Positions 45,678-55,637 of a stretch of DNA of 64,000 nucleotides are shown piece after piece. This stretch comes from UBA1723 sp045641625 (lineage in GTDB: Bacteria > Bacteroidota > Bacteroidia > Bacteroidales > Paludibacteraceae), in the NCBI GenBank assembly GCA_045641625.1, contig JAZUHH010000081.1, positions 78,461-142,460 on the forward strand, in the 5' to 3' direction. Position numbers and translations under genes: made by a program. The notes beneath the pieces were generated by a model that was not told where the DNA came from, made no database searches, and worked only from the letters and a program-made list of their open reading frames with translations. Each line of letters opens with the position of its first letter. Position 1 is the stretch's first letter.

Positions 45678-45854
45678 ATGAAATATTTGTTTTTTGTTGT
45701 TGCAATGGCTGCTTTGTTGTCATCTTGCTCTTTTGGGAGCGAGTCTGAGGATTGTGCGTGCAAGGTGAATGGATCGAATGAGGAGATCTATCGCTATGAC
45801 GAAGAGGACTGCTCATCATTAAGCAATGAAGATGAAACTTGTAGGGCTATCTAA
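45678..45854 (+). CDS. 58-residue acidic lipoprotein
   Basis: ATG 45678 begins four bases after the lpxB stop and gives MKYLFFVVAMAALLSSCSFG with lipobox LSSC (Cys17), then a Cys/Asp/Glu-rich tail (EDCACK, DEEDCSSL). Its last 29 bases overlap the start of the DoxX-like gene. The short length and position make it easy to miss. I recognise no family; the four tail cysteines may form disulfides, which would suit the thioredoxin-like neighbour. Confidence 0.7.
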   Translation: MKYLFFVVAMAALLSSCSFGSESEDCACKVNGSNEEIYRYDEEDCSSLSNEDETCRAI

Positions 45855-46770
45855 ACAAATCCCTTTGGTGGCATGTGCTTTGCTGTTTGCCTTTTCGGCA
45901 GTAGCAAAAGCTAAGTCCGTGACAGAATTTGAAATGTATATCTATAATTTTCAAATTCTGCCATTTAATTTGTCTGCATTGCTTGCTCGTGCGGTAATCG
46001 GTGTGGAACTGATGCTTTCTGTGGCATTGTTGTTCCCATTAAAGGTTAGGAAAGTGAAGGTGGCAGAGGATCTGTCGCTTGCCATGATTGCTGCGTTCAG
46101 CATATTCCTTACGGCTTTGGTAATAAACGGAGACGACGGGAACTGTCATTGCATGGGTGTTGTCTTTGACCTGAATCCAGTTGAGTCGCTTATTAAGAAT
46201 TTTGTGGTTGCGGCTTTGCTCTTGTTGGGCAGAAAGTATGCGTGGCACAAAGAGTGCAGTCAGAAGTTCGGAATAATTTCGACCGTAGTCCTGTTTGCTC
46301 TGGTCCAGGCAGTTGTGTTCTTGTGGAAGCCGGCAGATTTTATGAAAGAGTATAAGGATCAAAAGGTCAGAGCAGAAGCTTTGCGCGAGCATCTTTCTTC
46401 GAATACACCTGATTCGTTTGTGAAAGAGGGATATAGAATGATTGCGGTATATACGACCGAATGTCCTATATGCAAACGTGCGGCTAAGAAGATAAATGCA
46501 ATGATGGAGCAGAATCCTGTGGATTCAACCAGAATTCTGAAAATGATAAAGATAAACGAGAGTGTCGAGAGAGAAGAAGCTCTGGCTGATTTGGACTCGT
46601 TCCTGATAAATACAAAAACTTCCGCTTATAATGTGTTGATTGTCAATGGAGATACTCTTTCGAAGATTTCTCCCAAGGCACCTACGTTCATATTTATGGA
46701 CGGAGACAGTGTGATGTTCTCCAGAGGGGATAAGTCATTGTTGGAATCTGATTTAGATTATTTGAAATAA
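45826..46770 (+). CDS. DoxX/MauE-like membrane protein fused to a thioredoxin-like domain
   Basis: The 314-residue protein has four to five membrane segments (about residues 10-170; MYIYNFQILPFNLSALLARAVIGVELML and CHCMG are typical of MauE/DoxX-like proteins), then a soluble domain with a CPIC redox motif (YTTECPICKRA, about 203-213). Proteins of this type take part in disulfide or cofactor maturation at the inner membrane. It begins inside the lipoprotein gene in another frame. The electron partner is unknown. Confidence 0.78.
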   Translation: MKMKLVGLSKQIPLVACALLFAFSAVAKAKSVTEFEMYIYNFQILPFNLSALLARAVIGVELMLSVALLFPLKVRKVKVAEDLSLAMIAAFSIFLTALVINGDDGNCHCMGVVFDLNPVESLIKNFVVAALLLLGRKYAWHKECSQKFGIISTVVLFALVQAVVFLWKPADFMKEYKDQKVRAEALREHLSSNTPDSFVKEGYRMIAVYTTECPICKRAAKKINAMMEQNPVDSTRILKMIKINESVEREEALADLDSFLINTKTSAYNVLIVNGDTLSKISPKAPTFIFMDGDSVMFSRGDKSLLESDLDYLK

Positions 46771-47201
46771 TGATTCTCTTTCATTTTTAATGCTATATAG
46801 ATAGGGAGCATTCACCCCTTTTGTATTTCTCTTGCCGGTTTCTACAGATATAAACAAACACTTTTCATTTGTTTTCTCATATTGTTGGAGAAAAGTTATC
46901 AACAATTGTGTTTGTCTTTTAGAAAATTATTTAACATTTTGGTATTTAAGGATTTATATTTCGTTTTATTGCTTGGGGAAATGTAAAATACCTGTGCTTT
47001 TGTTGATAATGTTGATAAGTAAATGCTGAAGTTTAATAAGTTATTATTTATTAAGTGTTTCCGTTTGCAATAATTTGATTATCTTTGCAAATTAGTAAAT
47101 CATGTTAATCTTATCATTTTTTGGTAGGGTAGTAGTTACAATATTAGAAAAATGGATTAGTAAACTGATACATAGCGTGTTAGTTTAAAAGAAAATATAG
47201 T
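46771..47201 (+). promoter_or_regulatory. Upstream region of the giant surface protein gene
   Basis: This AT-rich gap has a -7 box TATCTTTG (47080-47087), and three copies of TTATCAACA: 46896-46904 and, inverted, two abutting copies at 47001-47009 and 47010-47018. A further palindromic AT stretch (TTAATAA...TTATTAA) lies at about 47030-47055. The repeats look like operator sites. No ORF can be supported here. Confidence 0.5.
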
Positions 47202-50200
47202 ATGGATTTAACAAAGGCTAAAAAAAGTGTTTCCTCTCAGCTAAAGCATTTAATACTAGTTGCTTTATTATCGTTTGTGTCTGTATGCGATGTGTTCGCT
47301 ATTACAGGAAAAGGAACTAAGACAGACCCGTATAAAATTGAGACTCTCGCTGATTTGAACACATTCAGGGGCGCATGTTCTTCATCTTCCTACATATACG
47401 CAGAACTTGTTGCTGATTTGGAACTCAAGACAAATTTGCAGAACACTTGTCCTATAGGTGGATTTACAGGAAACAGCATCGGATGGAATTATAATGCTAC
47501 CAAAGTTTTTTGTGGAGAATTCAATGGAAACGGACACTCTATAGTTGTCACTTTGCCAGGATCTTCGGGTACACTAAACAATCCCAATGTTTATATCGGA
47601 GTCTTTGGTAAGGTTGGAAGTTCGACTTCTGAAAGAACTATAATCAAGGATTTGAAAGTTCAATATACGTCTTCGAGAGCTATAGTCTATAAGGGTTTTG
47701 GTACTCTTGTCGGTGATGCGTCAAATGTAAGAATTGAGAATTGCCACGTTATAGAGGGAACAACATTGACTACTTCCAACTCCATGAATGGAGGAGGAAT
47801 TGTGGGACAGATAGATAACGGAGAGATTGTTGACTGTTCGGTCGTTAATTCCACTTTTAACTTTACATCGACAACTCCTAAACGTGTCGGAGGTATTTGT
47901 TCCATAGCGTCAAATACTGTAATAACGAATTGCCATGTAAGCAATACAACTCTGAACGCACCCAATTCTTCCGGTATTGTAGCGGATATGACAAATGGTC
48001 TTATCAAGGAATGTAGCTTTACCGGAGTGCTTGGAAGCGGAAAGAATATCAGAAACAGTGGAGGTCTTTGTGGAATTGCAGAGAAGGATGTGAAGATTTA
48101 TAACTCCTACTCTCGATTTGCCCTTAATGCAGGAGGAAATATTGAAAGTTTCGGAAACTTGCTTGGATACCTTGGTGGTGGTGCCAGCGTAGATATCAGA
48201 AACTGTTATGCGTCAGGATCTTCTTCTTTCGAGTCAGGAACTTCGGTTACTAATTATGGAACTGCGATCGGATCAGTTGGAACAGCTTCGACTAACAACG
48301 TAAAGAACTGTTTTGTACAGGTTGATTTGATTGCCATCCCAACAACTGCAAACGGTGTGGAAGCTGACCAAGAGAAGGAAGAGGATTTCATGAAGTCCGG
48401 ATGTCTTGCTGAGTTATTGAATGAGTATGCTGAGGAGAATAAAGCAGAGTTGGATTGTTCTGGAACACCTTTGTGGTACGAGGATAAAACTTCTATCAAC
48501 GACTTGTTCGCCGTTGTTCGCGGTCAGGTTGAGGAAAAGTACAGAAACGACATTCCTTTCTGCCATCCGAACATTTTTACTTATGAAAATACGCCTAAGA
48601 TAGAGGCACCTAACTTCACGACTACATTGAGCGGAAAGCTTCAGTATGTAACTGAAATTCAGAAATCTTTAGGTTGGATTTATGGATTTGAAGTTACAGA
48701 AGGCGGTTCAAAGAAATATATAACAGAAGGGTTGGTTAAGACCGTGGATGATGACGGAAGCATTTCTTTCACAATACCTTATACTATTTCCGGAAAGAAG
48801 ACTGCAGTATATAGAGCTTTTGTGCAGGAAACATCAGGAACAAAGAGAATTGCTACCGGACGAGAATATGAGCTTTACCACGTGGAGTTGCAAGACCAGA
48901 CAATTGAGAAGTGTGACTCTGCCCAATATGATGGAAAATGGTACTATGAGACTCAAGCTCCATTCCTTGACGAAGATGGAAACACAATCACTATCATTGT
49001 AAATCATTCCGATTCGACTGATGTGCTCAAGATTGACTCAAGGGCAATAGACCAGAACTGTTCGTTCTGGGATTATATGGGAGAAAGATTCTCGACAAAC
49101 GGACATCACATTGTCAATGCAACTTTGTCAACAACTGCCAAGGGCTGCAGGAAGTTCTCTTATTTGGATGTAGTCAACCTAAGCAAGCCATCGGTTAAGA
49201 TTGACTCCGTTTATGTTATGACTTTGGACAATTTGAAGGAGCCTTATGTTTATACTATAAATAATAAGGTGTCTCCAATTACTCATAGTACATACACGGC
49301 GGAAGTAGGTGCTGAATACGTAGCGATACCTGAAGATTTGGAAGGAACAACAAACCTTGCAGTTCCAGGAAATCCTAAGGATAAAATTCTGTATAAGGAT
49401 AAAGATACGCCATTGTGCTTTGGCAAGGATTCCATTATCATTACAGGTATCAGGTATGTTTCTCCGATCAAGTACAGCTCTATGCCGACAGAGTCGTTGT
49501 GTGGAGCTACAGATGTAGAGTTGAACGGAACGTCTTACCATGTTACAAAAGACACAACAATCCTTGAGATTAAGGAATATACAGGTGCTGAAATCGCTGT
49601 TCAACTTGGAACTTCAAGCTATTATCCAGGCATAAAGGCTTTGTATGATGTAGTTTCTCACTCTTACAAGGTAACAAGCACAGTAATAGAGACTAAAACT
49701 GTGGATGAAAAGAATTCAAGAGCTTTGGTTCCGGGAGTGGGTACTGTGCATGGTTACATCTACACAATCGGAGAGGATCACAAGTTGTGCAAGGATGATC
49801 GCAAGGTGAATTTCTACTGCGATCGTACAACAGAAGACAAGACTCTATATGTTGTTGTAAAGGGCGGCGAGGTGCTTTACTACAATACATTGGAGGAGGC
49901 CAAGGTTGGTTGTCCTGAGAAGATAACTATTGAGAACCATGTCTATTCTTTGTGTGAGGATATGGAGGTTAAGAAGGACACTACAGTGTGTGGTCAGTTC
50001 AAGGATCCTAATTCAAACAAAGTATATACGGTATCTGGAGTTGTGCGTTCCCCTCAATTCGGAACTGTTCCAATGACAGAGAGCTGTACCGGTAAAGGTT
50101 TCTATACTTACAACGTGACAGTTACACCAGCCCCTGAGTCCGAGACTATCGAGCGTCATGGTTGTGGTTCTGTTGAATATACAAACAAGAAAGGAGAGAC

Positions 50201-53141
50201 TGTTACCCTTACAGGAACAGGAGTTTATGAAGATAAGCTTGATCCAAAGTTTGAAGGAGACTGTACAGAGGTGACTTATGTAAAGTACACAGTTCATCCC
50301 GTTCCGACTCCTGAGAAATTTGATGTTACAGGTTGCGATAAGGTTGAATATACTTACTTGGACGGACACAAGCAGTCATTTACAGAATCTACAACTTTCA
50401 AGGACGTGAAGAAGGTTGTCTGTGCTCATGGCTGTGATTGTGACGAGGTAGTTCGCAATGTGAACATTGTAGTGGGTTCAAATATCGTAAACGAGACAGA
50501 GCACTTGACAGGATGTGACAAGTATGTCTATAACAATGCAGGAAAGACCATTACTATTTTGAAGGATACAATGTTCGAGGTTCAGAAGCCTAATCCTGGT
50601 GGCTGCTTCATCTATCAGCCCGTAGAGGTCAAGATCTTCAAATCTTCGAACAAGGTAGAGAATATTGTTGTCTGTGACAAGTATGTCAATGATGAAGATG
50701 GTTGGACAACAACAGTTTCCGACACTCATGTGATTGCAACGACAGACGAGCATGGTTGCAAGAATACGGTAACTTACAATGTGACAATTGCTTCCACTCA
50801 GACTTTGAGCGATACTACAGCTTATGGTTGCGACACTCTATACTATAATAAGTTGGACGGTACGGTACAGATGTTTACATCTAACGCAACTTTTGTAGAT
50901 GAGTTGAAGAGCGAGGAGTGTGATGGTGCAGGCATCAAGCAGAAGGTGTCAATCGTCATTTACAATACAGAAATTAAGGATTTGACTCCGGTGGAGCATT
51001 GTGGTTCAATGATGTTTACTGTTCCTAGCCAAAGTAAGAAGATAGAGGTTAAGTCTTCTTGTGTGATTAGCGATACAACATACAATGATCACGGATGTAT
51101 GCAGATCACAAGAACTAAGATTACCATTAAGCCTGTAAAGGTTGTTTATGATACAGTTCAGGCCTGCAAGACTTATAACTCATTCCCTGCAATCAAATAC
51201 GAGAACGGACGTCCAGCCGGTTATGCAAACTATACAGTAGAGGATTCTACGGTTGTGGAGCAGGACTTCATTTTTGCCCAGCCTACGGTCAACATCTTTA
51301 CTTCATTCGGTTGCTTGGATACAACTTATAAGCATGTTTTTATTCATGGTGTTTCCGAGAAGAACTTGGAGCCTATCAAGGCATGCGAGGAGTATGTATA
51401 TACAAAGATGGATGGAACTACAGAGGTGGTAAGTGCGTCAACAACTCTTACAGATGTGTTGAAGTCCAAGACTTGTAATTGCGATAGCCTTATCAACCAT
51501 GTAAGTATTGTTATCAATCATAGCTCTCCGGTTAGCCCTGTTGTTAATGACATAACAAGCTGTGATTCGGTAGTGTATGAAAGAGGTCCTAAGCGTTTGG
51601 TATTCTTCATGGACGAAGCGTTTAACGATACTTTGGTCAACATGTATGGTTGTGACAGTGTAGTTAAGTATAAGGCTGTAGTAAATCATTCAGTTCTAGA
51701 ACATAAGTATTTCACTGTTTGTCGCGACACAAACTTGAATCTACAGGGAATACCTACGTTGATTGAAAATACTGGAGTATATCGTGACAAGGTAGGAACA
51801 ACTCCAGAGGGTTGTGATAGCGGAATAGAGTACCACATTACTGTAGTAAAGCCTGAAATGGAGACCAAGAGACAGTCTGCGTGCGGAAGCATCAGATTCA
51901 ATGGTCAGGACTATACAACAGTAAATGACAAGGTGAACGAGGTAACTCTTAACTTGGCAGGTAAGACTAAGTGCGATCCTGATACATTGTTCACTTTGGC
52001 GGTATATCCTACATACGATATTGTAGTCGATACTGCAGACTGTTTCCAGGTTACTTATGACGGTGTTTTATACACATCAAGTGCCAATAAGGTCCTTAAC
52101 TTGAAGACTCTTCAGGGTGGATGCGACAGTATCATACATTTGAATGTCGTTGTCCACGAGGTTAATGAGGCTGATTCGGTAACAACTATCAGTTCTCTTT
52201 ACTTGGACTCAGAGTTCAGAAAGGATACCGTGATCTATGACACTATGGTTAACAGATATGGCTGCGAGTACATATACACAAAGAAATATACAGTCATTCC
52301 TCCTGTGTTGAAGTTCGAGGATGTCAATATCTGTCGTCGCTATACATTCCCTCACAAGGATATGGCAGTCTATAAGGGTGTGGCTTATGCTAATGACACA
52401 ACTTTGGTTGAGGAGTTGCGACACAACAAGACCAATAACGATACAATCCTTACAACGAATATCTACATCAACGAACCTCATCACGAGTATGTTGTTATGG
52501 ATAGTTGTATGCAGGTGACATATAACGGAGTGGTCTTCACGGATTCTGCCGAGTTTGTAGAGTTTGATCCTTTGTTGAAGACTAAGGAGTATGGTTGTGA
52601 CAGCATTGTTCATGTCAAGATCAATGTAGGCAAGTGTTTCCCTTATCCGGTATTGGTCAACAAGTATGACTGGATATTGATCTGCAACGACAATATCATG
52701 ACAGAGGATAAGTTCCGCAAGCTAGGCGGAGTCAAGTATCGCTGGTACAAGAATAATGTCTTGGTTTCAGAGACATCAGAGAACTACTATACAGAGAATG
52801 CTCCGTTGGGCGGTTGCTATTATGTAGCTGTTGTAACTAGTGAAGGTTACGAGTACACTTCTGACGAAATGTGCTTCGAACAGTCCCATTCTGTAGTTCT
52901 TGCTCCGAACCCTGCAGTTAAGAACAAACCTGTAACAATCGAGTGCAGTTTCAGAGATGAGACGGTTGAGGGAACAAAGGTCGAGGTTTTCAATGCTATT
53001 GCAATCAAGGTGTACGAGACTGTTGCAACGTCTTCGTCTATTTTGATTCCTGGCAAGGCAATTCAAACTGCCGGACATTATTTCGTCAAGTTGACAACTG
53101 AAAGCGGTTCTGTTTTGACTACCAAGTTTGTGGTTAAATAA
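47202..53141 (+). CDS. Giant cell-surface protein with C-terminal type IX sorting domain
   Basis: The 1979-residue protein has a signal peptide (LILVALLSFVSVCDVFA), an N-terminal GLUG/pectate-like repeat region (about 35-400, GKGTKTDPYKIETLADL onward, with repeats such as GGICSIASNTVITNCHVSN), and then about ten Cys-containing units of the form C-x-x-V-x-Y-x-G-x-x-x-x-[ST]...GCDS-[IV]-x-x-x-x-x-V-x-V (for example SCMQVTYNGVVF then GCDSIVHVKINV). The end matches the T9SS type A sorting domain: VVLAPNPAVKNKPVTIE...GHYFVKLTTESGSVLTTKFVVK. It would be exported across the outer membrane and fixed to the surface. Confidence 0.9.
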   Translation: MDLTKAKKSVSSQLKHLILVALLSFVSVCDVFAITGKGTKTDPYKIETLADLNTFRGACSSSSYIYAELVADLELKTNLQNTCPIGGFTGNSIGWNYNATKVFCGEFNGNGHSIVVTLPGSSGTLNNPNVYIGVFGKVGSSTSERTIIKDLKVQYTSSRAIVYKGFGTLVGDASNVRIENCHVIEGTTLTTSNSMNGGGIVGQIDNGEIVDCSVVNSTFNFTSTTPKRVGGICSIASNTVITNCHVSNTTLNAPNSSGIVADMTNGLIKECSFTGVLGSGKNIRNSGGLCGIAEKDVKIYNSYSRFALNAGGNIESFGNLLGYLGGGASVDIRNCYASGSSSFESGTSVTNYGTAIGSVGTASTNNVKNCFVQVDLIAIPTTANGVEADQEKEEDFMKSGCLAELLNEYAEENKAELDCSGTPLWYEDKTSINDLFAVVRGQVEEKYRNDIPFCHPNIFTYENTPKIEAPNFTTTLSGKLQYVTEIQKSLGWIYGFEVTEGGSKKYITEGLVKTVDDDGSISFTIPYTISGKKTAVYRAFVQETSGTKRIATGREYELYHVELQDQTIEKCDSAQYDGKWYYETQAPFLDEDGNTITIIVNHSDSTDVLKIDSRAIDQNCSFWDYMGERFSTNGHHIVNATLSTTAKGCRKFSYLDVVNLSKPSVKIDSVYVMTLDNLKEPYVYTINNKVSPITHSTYTAEVGAEYVAIPEDLEGTTNLAVPGNPKDKILYKDKDTPLCFGKDSIIITGIRYVSPIKYSSMPTESLCGATDVELNGTSYHVTKDTTILEIKEYTGAEIAVQLGTSSYYPGIKALYDVVSHSYKVTSTVIETKTVDEKNSRALVPGVGTVHGYIYTIGEDHKLCKDDRKVNFYCDRTTEDKTLYVVVKGGEVLYYNTLEEAKVGCPEKITIENHVYSLCEDMEVKKDTTVCGQFKDPNSNKVYTVSGVVRSPQFGTVPMTESCTGKGFYTYNVTVTPAPESETIERHGCGSVEYTNKKGETVTLTGTGVYEDKLDPKFEGDCTEVTYVKYTVHPVPTPEKFDVTGCDKVEYTYLDGHKQSFTESTTFKDVKKVVCAHGCDCDEVVRNVNIVVGSNIVNETEHLTGCDKYVYNNAGKTITILKDTMFEVQKPNPGGCFIYQPVEVKIFKSSNKVENIVVCDKYVNDEDGWTTTVSDTHVIATTDEHGCKNTVTYNVTIASTQTLSDTTAYGCDTLYYNKLDGTVQMFTSNATFVDELKSEECDGAGIKQKVSIVIYNTEIKDLTPVEHCGSMMFTVPSQSKKIEVKSSCVISDTTYNDHGCMQITRTKITIKPVKVVYDTVQACKTYNSFPAIKYENGRPAGYANYTVEDSTVVEQDFIFAQPTVNIFTSFGCLDTTYKHVFIHGVSEKNLEPIKACEEYVYTKMDGTTEVVSASTTLTDVLKSKTCNCDSLINHVSIVINHSSPVSPVVNDITSCDSVVYERGPKRLVFFMDEAFNDTLVNMYGCDSVVKYKAVVNHSVLEHKYFTVCRDTNLNLQGIPTLIENTGVYRDKVGTTPEGCDSGIEYHITVVKPEMETKRQSACGSIRFNGQDYTTVNDKVNEVTLNLAGKTKCDPDTLFTLAVYPTYDIVVDTADCFQVTYDGVLYTSSANKVLNLKTLQGGCDSIIHLNVVVHEVNEADSVTTISSLYLDSEFRKDTVIYDTMVNRYGCEYIYTKKYTVIPPVLKFEDVNICRRYTFPHKDMAVYKGVAYANDTTLVEELRHNKTNNDTILTTNIYINEPHHEYVVMDSCMQVTYNGVVFTDSAEFVEFDPLLKTKEYGCDSIVHVKINVGKCFPYPVLVNKYDWILICNDNIMTEDKFRKLGGVKYRWYKNNVLVSETSENYYTENAPLGGCYYVAVVTSEGYEYTSDEMCFEQSHSVVLAPNPAVKNKPVTIECSFRDETVEGTKVEVFNAIAIKVYETVATSSSILIPGKAIQTAGHYFVKLTTESGSVLTTKFVVK

Positions 53142-53162
53142 AAGAGTTTTTATAAGTAATAG

Positions 53163-54236
53163 ATGAGATACGCTTGCAAATACATATTTGCTCAAAGTGC
53201 GGTGCTGTTGATAGCCTTGCTCCTTCTTTGTCTGCCTTATGACGGTATGGCAAGAAATAGGGATCAGGGTACTTATACTACGCTTCTCAAGGACCCTAAA
53301 ATGTACACGGGTAAGGCTTCGTGGCTTTACACATATAGGTTCTTCCCAGAGATTGACGGACGATTGGTGGATTCCACGAAGATTCATATTCCTGAGGAGT
53401 ATTTCCAGCACAGGTTCCAGTTCTATCTTCAAGGCGGACGAGCTGGATTTGAATGTAGAACGTCTGAAGTGGATTTTAACCAAAGGTTTGGATTTGGAGG
53501 AGGTTTCCTTTACAACCATTTCTTTAATCCTCATTGGGGAATAAAGATTGGTGCGGGTTTGACCGTAGCTGTAACAAAGGCGGCTCTTGGTGCCTATTCT
53601 GACGATTACTTTATTCATGATGGAGAGGGCGATGTCGTAAACTATTCATACTCGGTCGGTAGTGTCCATGAGGATTTGTCTCTATATCAGTTGGATTTCC
53701 CATTGGAGGTAACCTATCAGAAGAAGAAGTTCAATCTTGGCTTCGGTATGAAGGTCGGTGCTCCTATAACTGTCAACTATGACCAGAGGGCTGACAATAT
53801 TGTCCAGACAGCCTACTATCCAGCCTATGACATTCAGGTTGACGAGTCATGGGTGTTGGGTTGCGGCAAGTTCGAGTCGGTAATTGACGGAAGCAGCTAT
53901 TCACAGTCTCCTGTATTTGTAATGGCTACGGCTGACTTTGAATGGATGATTCCTGTTGGTACAAAGAATGCGATAGGAGTCGGAGTATTCGGTGACTATA
54001 CCTTCTGTGGTATTTCGCCAAGTTCAAAGCATAACACTAGTCCGAACACTTCGTTGAAGTACAAGTCGGGAACTATGCTCAGCGTATCAAAGGATGTTCC
54101 GGTAAACCTATATTCCGAGAGTTTGATTGCAACTCAATACGGTCGTTCAAGCAGAAAAATGGTGTCTAACTTGAAGTTCAACAGTTTCGGAATACGTATC
54201 AGTTATTGTATAAATGCAAGACCAGACAAGAAATAA
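53163..54236 (+). CDS. Outer-membrane beta-barrel protein next to the giant surface protein
   Basis: The 357-residue protein has a signal peptide (residues about 10-31), and alternating amphipathic strands from about 75 to the end: FGFGGGFLYNHFFNPHWGIKIGAGLTVA, FGMKVGAPITVNY and FGIRISYCINARPDKK. Such barrels (PorP/SprF-like) are often paired with large sorted adhesins in Bacteroidota. No named family is recognised, so partner status is inference from position (21 bases after the surface protein gene). Confidence 0.75.
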   Translation: MRYACKYIFAQSAVLLIALLLLCLPYDGMARNRDQGTYTTLLKDPKMYTGKASWLYTYRFFPEIDGRLVDSTKIHIPEEYFQHRFQFYLQGGRAGFECRTSEVDFNQRFGFGGGFLYNHFFNPHWGIKIGAGLTVAVTKAALGAYSDDYFIHDGEGDVVNYSYSVGSVHEDLSLYQLDFPLEVTYQKKKFNLGFGMKVGAPITVNYDQRADNIVQTAYYPAYDIQVDESWVLGCGKFESVIDGSSYSQSPVFVMATADFEWMIPVGTKNAIGVGVFGDYTFCGISPSSKHNTSPNTSLKYKSGTMLSVSKDVPVNLYSESLIATQYGRSSRKMVSNLKFNSFGIRISYCINARPDKK

Positions 54237-54256
54237 AGTTTAGATTGACATAAATG

Positions 54257-54293
54257 AAAAAAGTGCGGCAATGTATTATTGTCGCACTTTTTT
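54257..54293. terminator. Bidirectional terminator between the barrel gene and nspC
   Basis: Stem aaaaaagtgcg / cgcactttttt (11 bp) with a 15-base loop; both ends carry T/A runs, so it can serve the convergent genes on both sides. Confidence 0.88.
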
Positions 54294-54309
54294 GTTGGTA
54301 TAAGAATTG

Positions 54310-55449
54310 TTATGCCATACGACTCTTGTAGTCGGCGTATGAATACTCCCTAAGCATTTTCAACTCTCCATCCATTGTCCATAGGGCCAAAGACGGATGT
54401 GATATTCCGTTGAACATTGTTGTCTTTACCGTAGTGTAGTGGATCATGTCCATCAGCACAATCTGTTCTCCTACCTTCAGTTCGTGGTCGAAACTCCAGC
54501 TTCCCACGTAGTCTCCGCTCAAGCATGAGTTACCTCCCATTCTGTAGGTTGGTTTGCCTTCAACCTCGTCTGTTGCTCCAAGAATGTCCGGTTTGTATGG
54601 CATCTCCAAACAGTCAGGCATGTGGCAAGCGAAAGACACATCAAGAATAGCTGTCTTGATTCCTCCGTTCTCTACGATGTCCTGCACAGTAGAGACAAGT
54701 TCTCCTGTACGCCAAGCAAATGCGCTTCCCGGTTCAAGAATGAGCTGAAGGTTAGGATGTCTTTCCTTGAATGAAGTAAGGACAGAGATCAAATGCTCGA
54801 CATCATAGTCTGCTCTGGTCATCAGGTGTCCTCCTCCCATATTCAGCCATTTGATCTGTGGAAGCAGATGACCGAACTTCTTTTCTACAATTTCCAGTGT
54901 CTTTTCAAGTTCGTATGAAGTGCTTTCGCAAAGTGTATGGCAATGCAATCCCTCTATTCCGTCAGGAAGTTTGTCTCCCAATAGAGAAGCGACAACACCA
55001 AGGCGAGTGCCGGGGGCGCAGGGGTTGTATAGGTCAGTTTCCACTGCAGAATACTCCGGATTGATGCGAATTCCTGCTGAAATGTGTCTGCCGTTAGGAT
55101 TTAGGCGAGACTTGTACTTTTCGTACTGAGCCAGGCTGTTGAATGTGATATGTGATGAAAGCGAAGCAATCTCGTCAAACTCCTTGTCAGTATAGACCGG
55201 AGCGTAAGTGTGCGCCAACGATCCCATTTCGTCAACAGCAAGATGCGCCTCTGATAATGAGCTGGCAGTAGTGCATGATATGTATTCGCGAACAATAGGG
55301 AATACTTTCCATAGTGCGAAAGCCTTGAAAGCCATGATGATCTTGACTCCGGCTCTATCGCTCACACTGCGAATCAATGCCAAATTTTTTCTTAGGCGCT
55401 CCTCGTCCACCACATAGCATGGAGAAGGTACTTTGCTATAATCTATCAT
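54310..55449 (-). CDS. nspC: Carboxynorspermidine decarboxylase
   Basis: The start is ATG 55449 (MIDYSKVPSPCYVVDEERL); an upstream ATG at 55521 would include a promoter box and a non-family N terminus. The 379-residue PLP enzyme of the fold III group has IIMAFKAFALW (PLP lysine), HCHTLCES, LNMGGGHLMTRADYD and the end domain YRMGGNSCLSGDYVGSW. It makes norspermidine (or spermidine via carboxyspermidine) in the alternative polyamine pathway common in Bacteroidota. No partner dehydrogenase is seen in the window. Confidence 0.93.
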   Translation of the reverse strand: MIDYSKVPSPCYVVDEERLRKNLALIRSVSDRAGVKIIMAFKAFALWKVFPIVREYISCTTASSLSEAHLAVDEMGSLAHTYAPVYTDKEFDEIASLSSHITFNSLAQYEKYKSRLNPNGRHISAGIRINPEYSAVETDLYNPCAPGTRLGVVASLLGDKLPDGIEGLHCHTLCESTSYELEKTLEIVEKKFGHLLPQIKWLNMGGGHLMTRADYDVEHLISVLTSFKERHPNLQLILEPGSAFAWRTGELVSTVQDIVENGGIKTAILDVSFACHMPDCLEMPYKPDILGATDEVEGKPTYRMGGNSCLSGDYVGSWSFDHELKVGEQIVLMDMIHYTTVKTTMFNGISHPSLALWTMDGELKMLREYSYADYKSRMA

Positions 55450-55475
55450 AGTTTTTCTCAAAAAATTAGTTTGTG

Positions 55476-55483
55476 CAAAGATA
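55476..55483 (-). promoter_or_regulatory. -7 box of nspC
   Basis: Minus-strand TATCTTTG 27 bases before the ATG at 55449. This supports the shorter start. Confidence 0.55.
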
Positions 55484-55637
55484 ATAGTTTTTGTAGAATG
55501 CAGTAGATTGTAGTTGGACATTTAATCCTCTTTTGTCATTTGTATGTCAATTTGTCTGGTCATCCAAATGGTGTTTTGCTTTTTTCATAATAATTATCTT
55601 GAAAATCAAAAAAGGCGGAAATCGTTCTTGTTGCCGG

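Noticed and set aside
46896..47018. Possible replication origin from DnaA-box-like motifs
   Set aside because: Only three relaxed motifs, no exact TTATCCACA, no dnaA or other origin genes, and a promoter directly downstream; treated as possible operators.
47001..47018. Insertion-sequence end or att site
   Set aside because: The doublet is short, has no transposase or integrase nearby, and no target duplication is visible.
55450..55521. N-terminal extension of NspC from an upstream ATG
   Set aside because: The extension contains the promoter -7 box and does not match the family start, so ATG 55449 is preferred.
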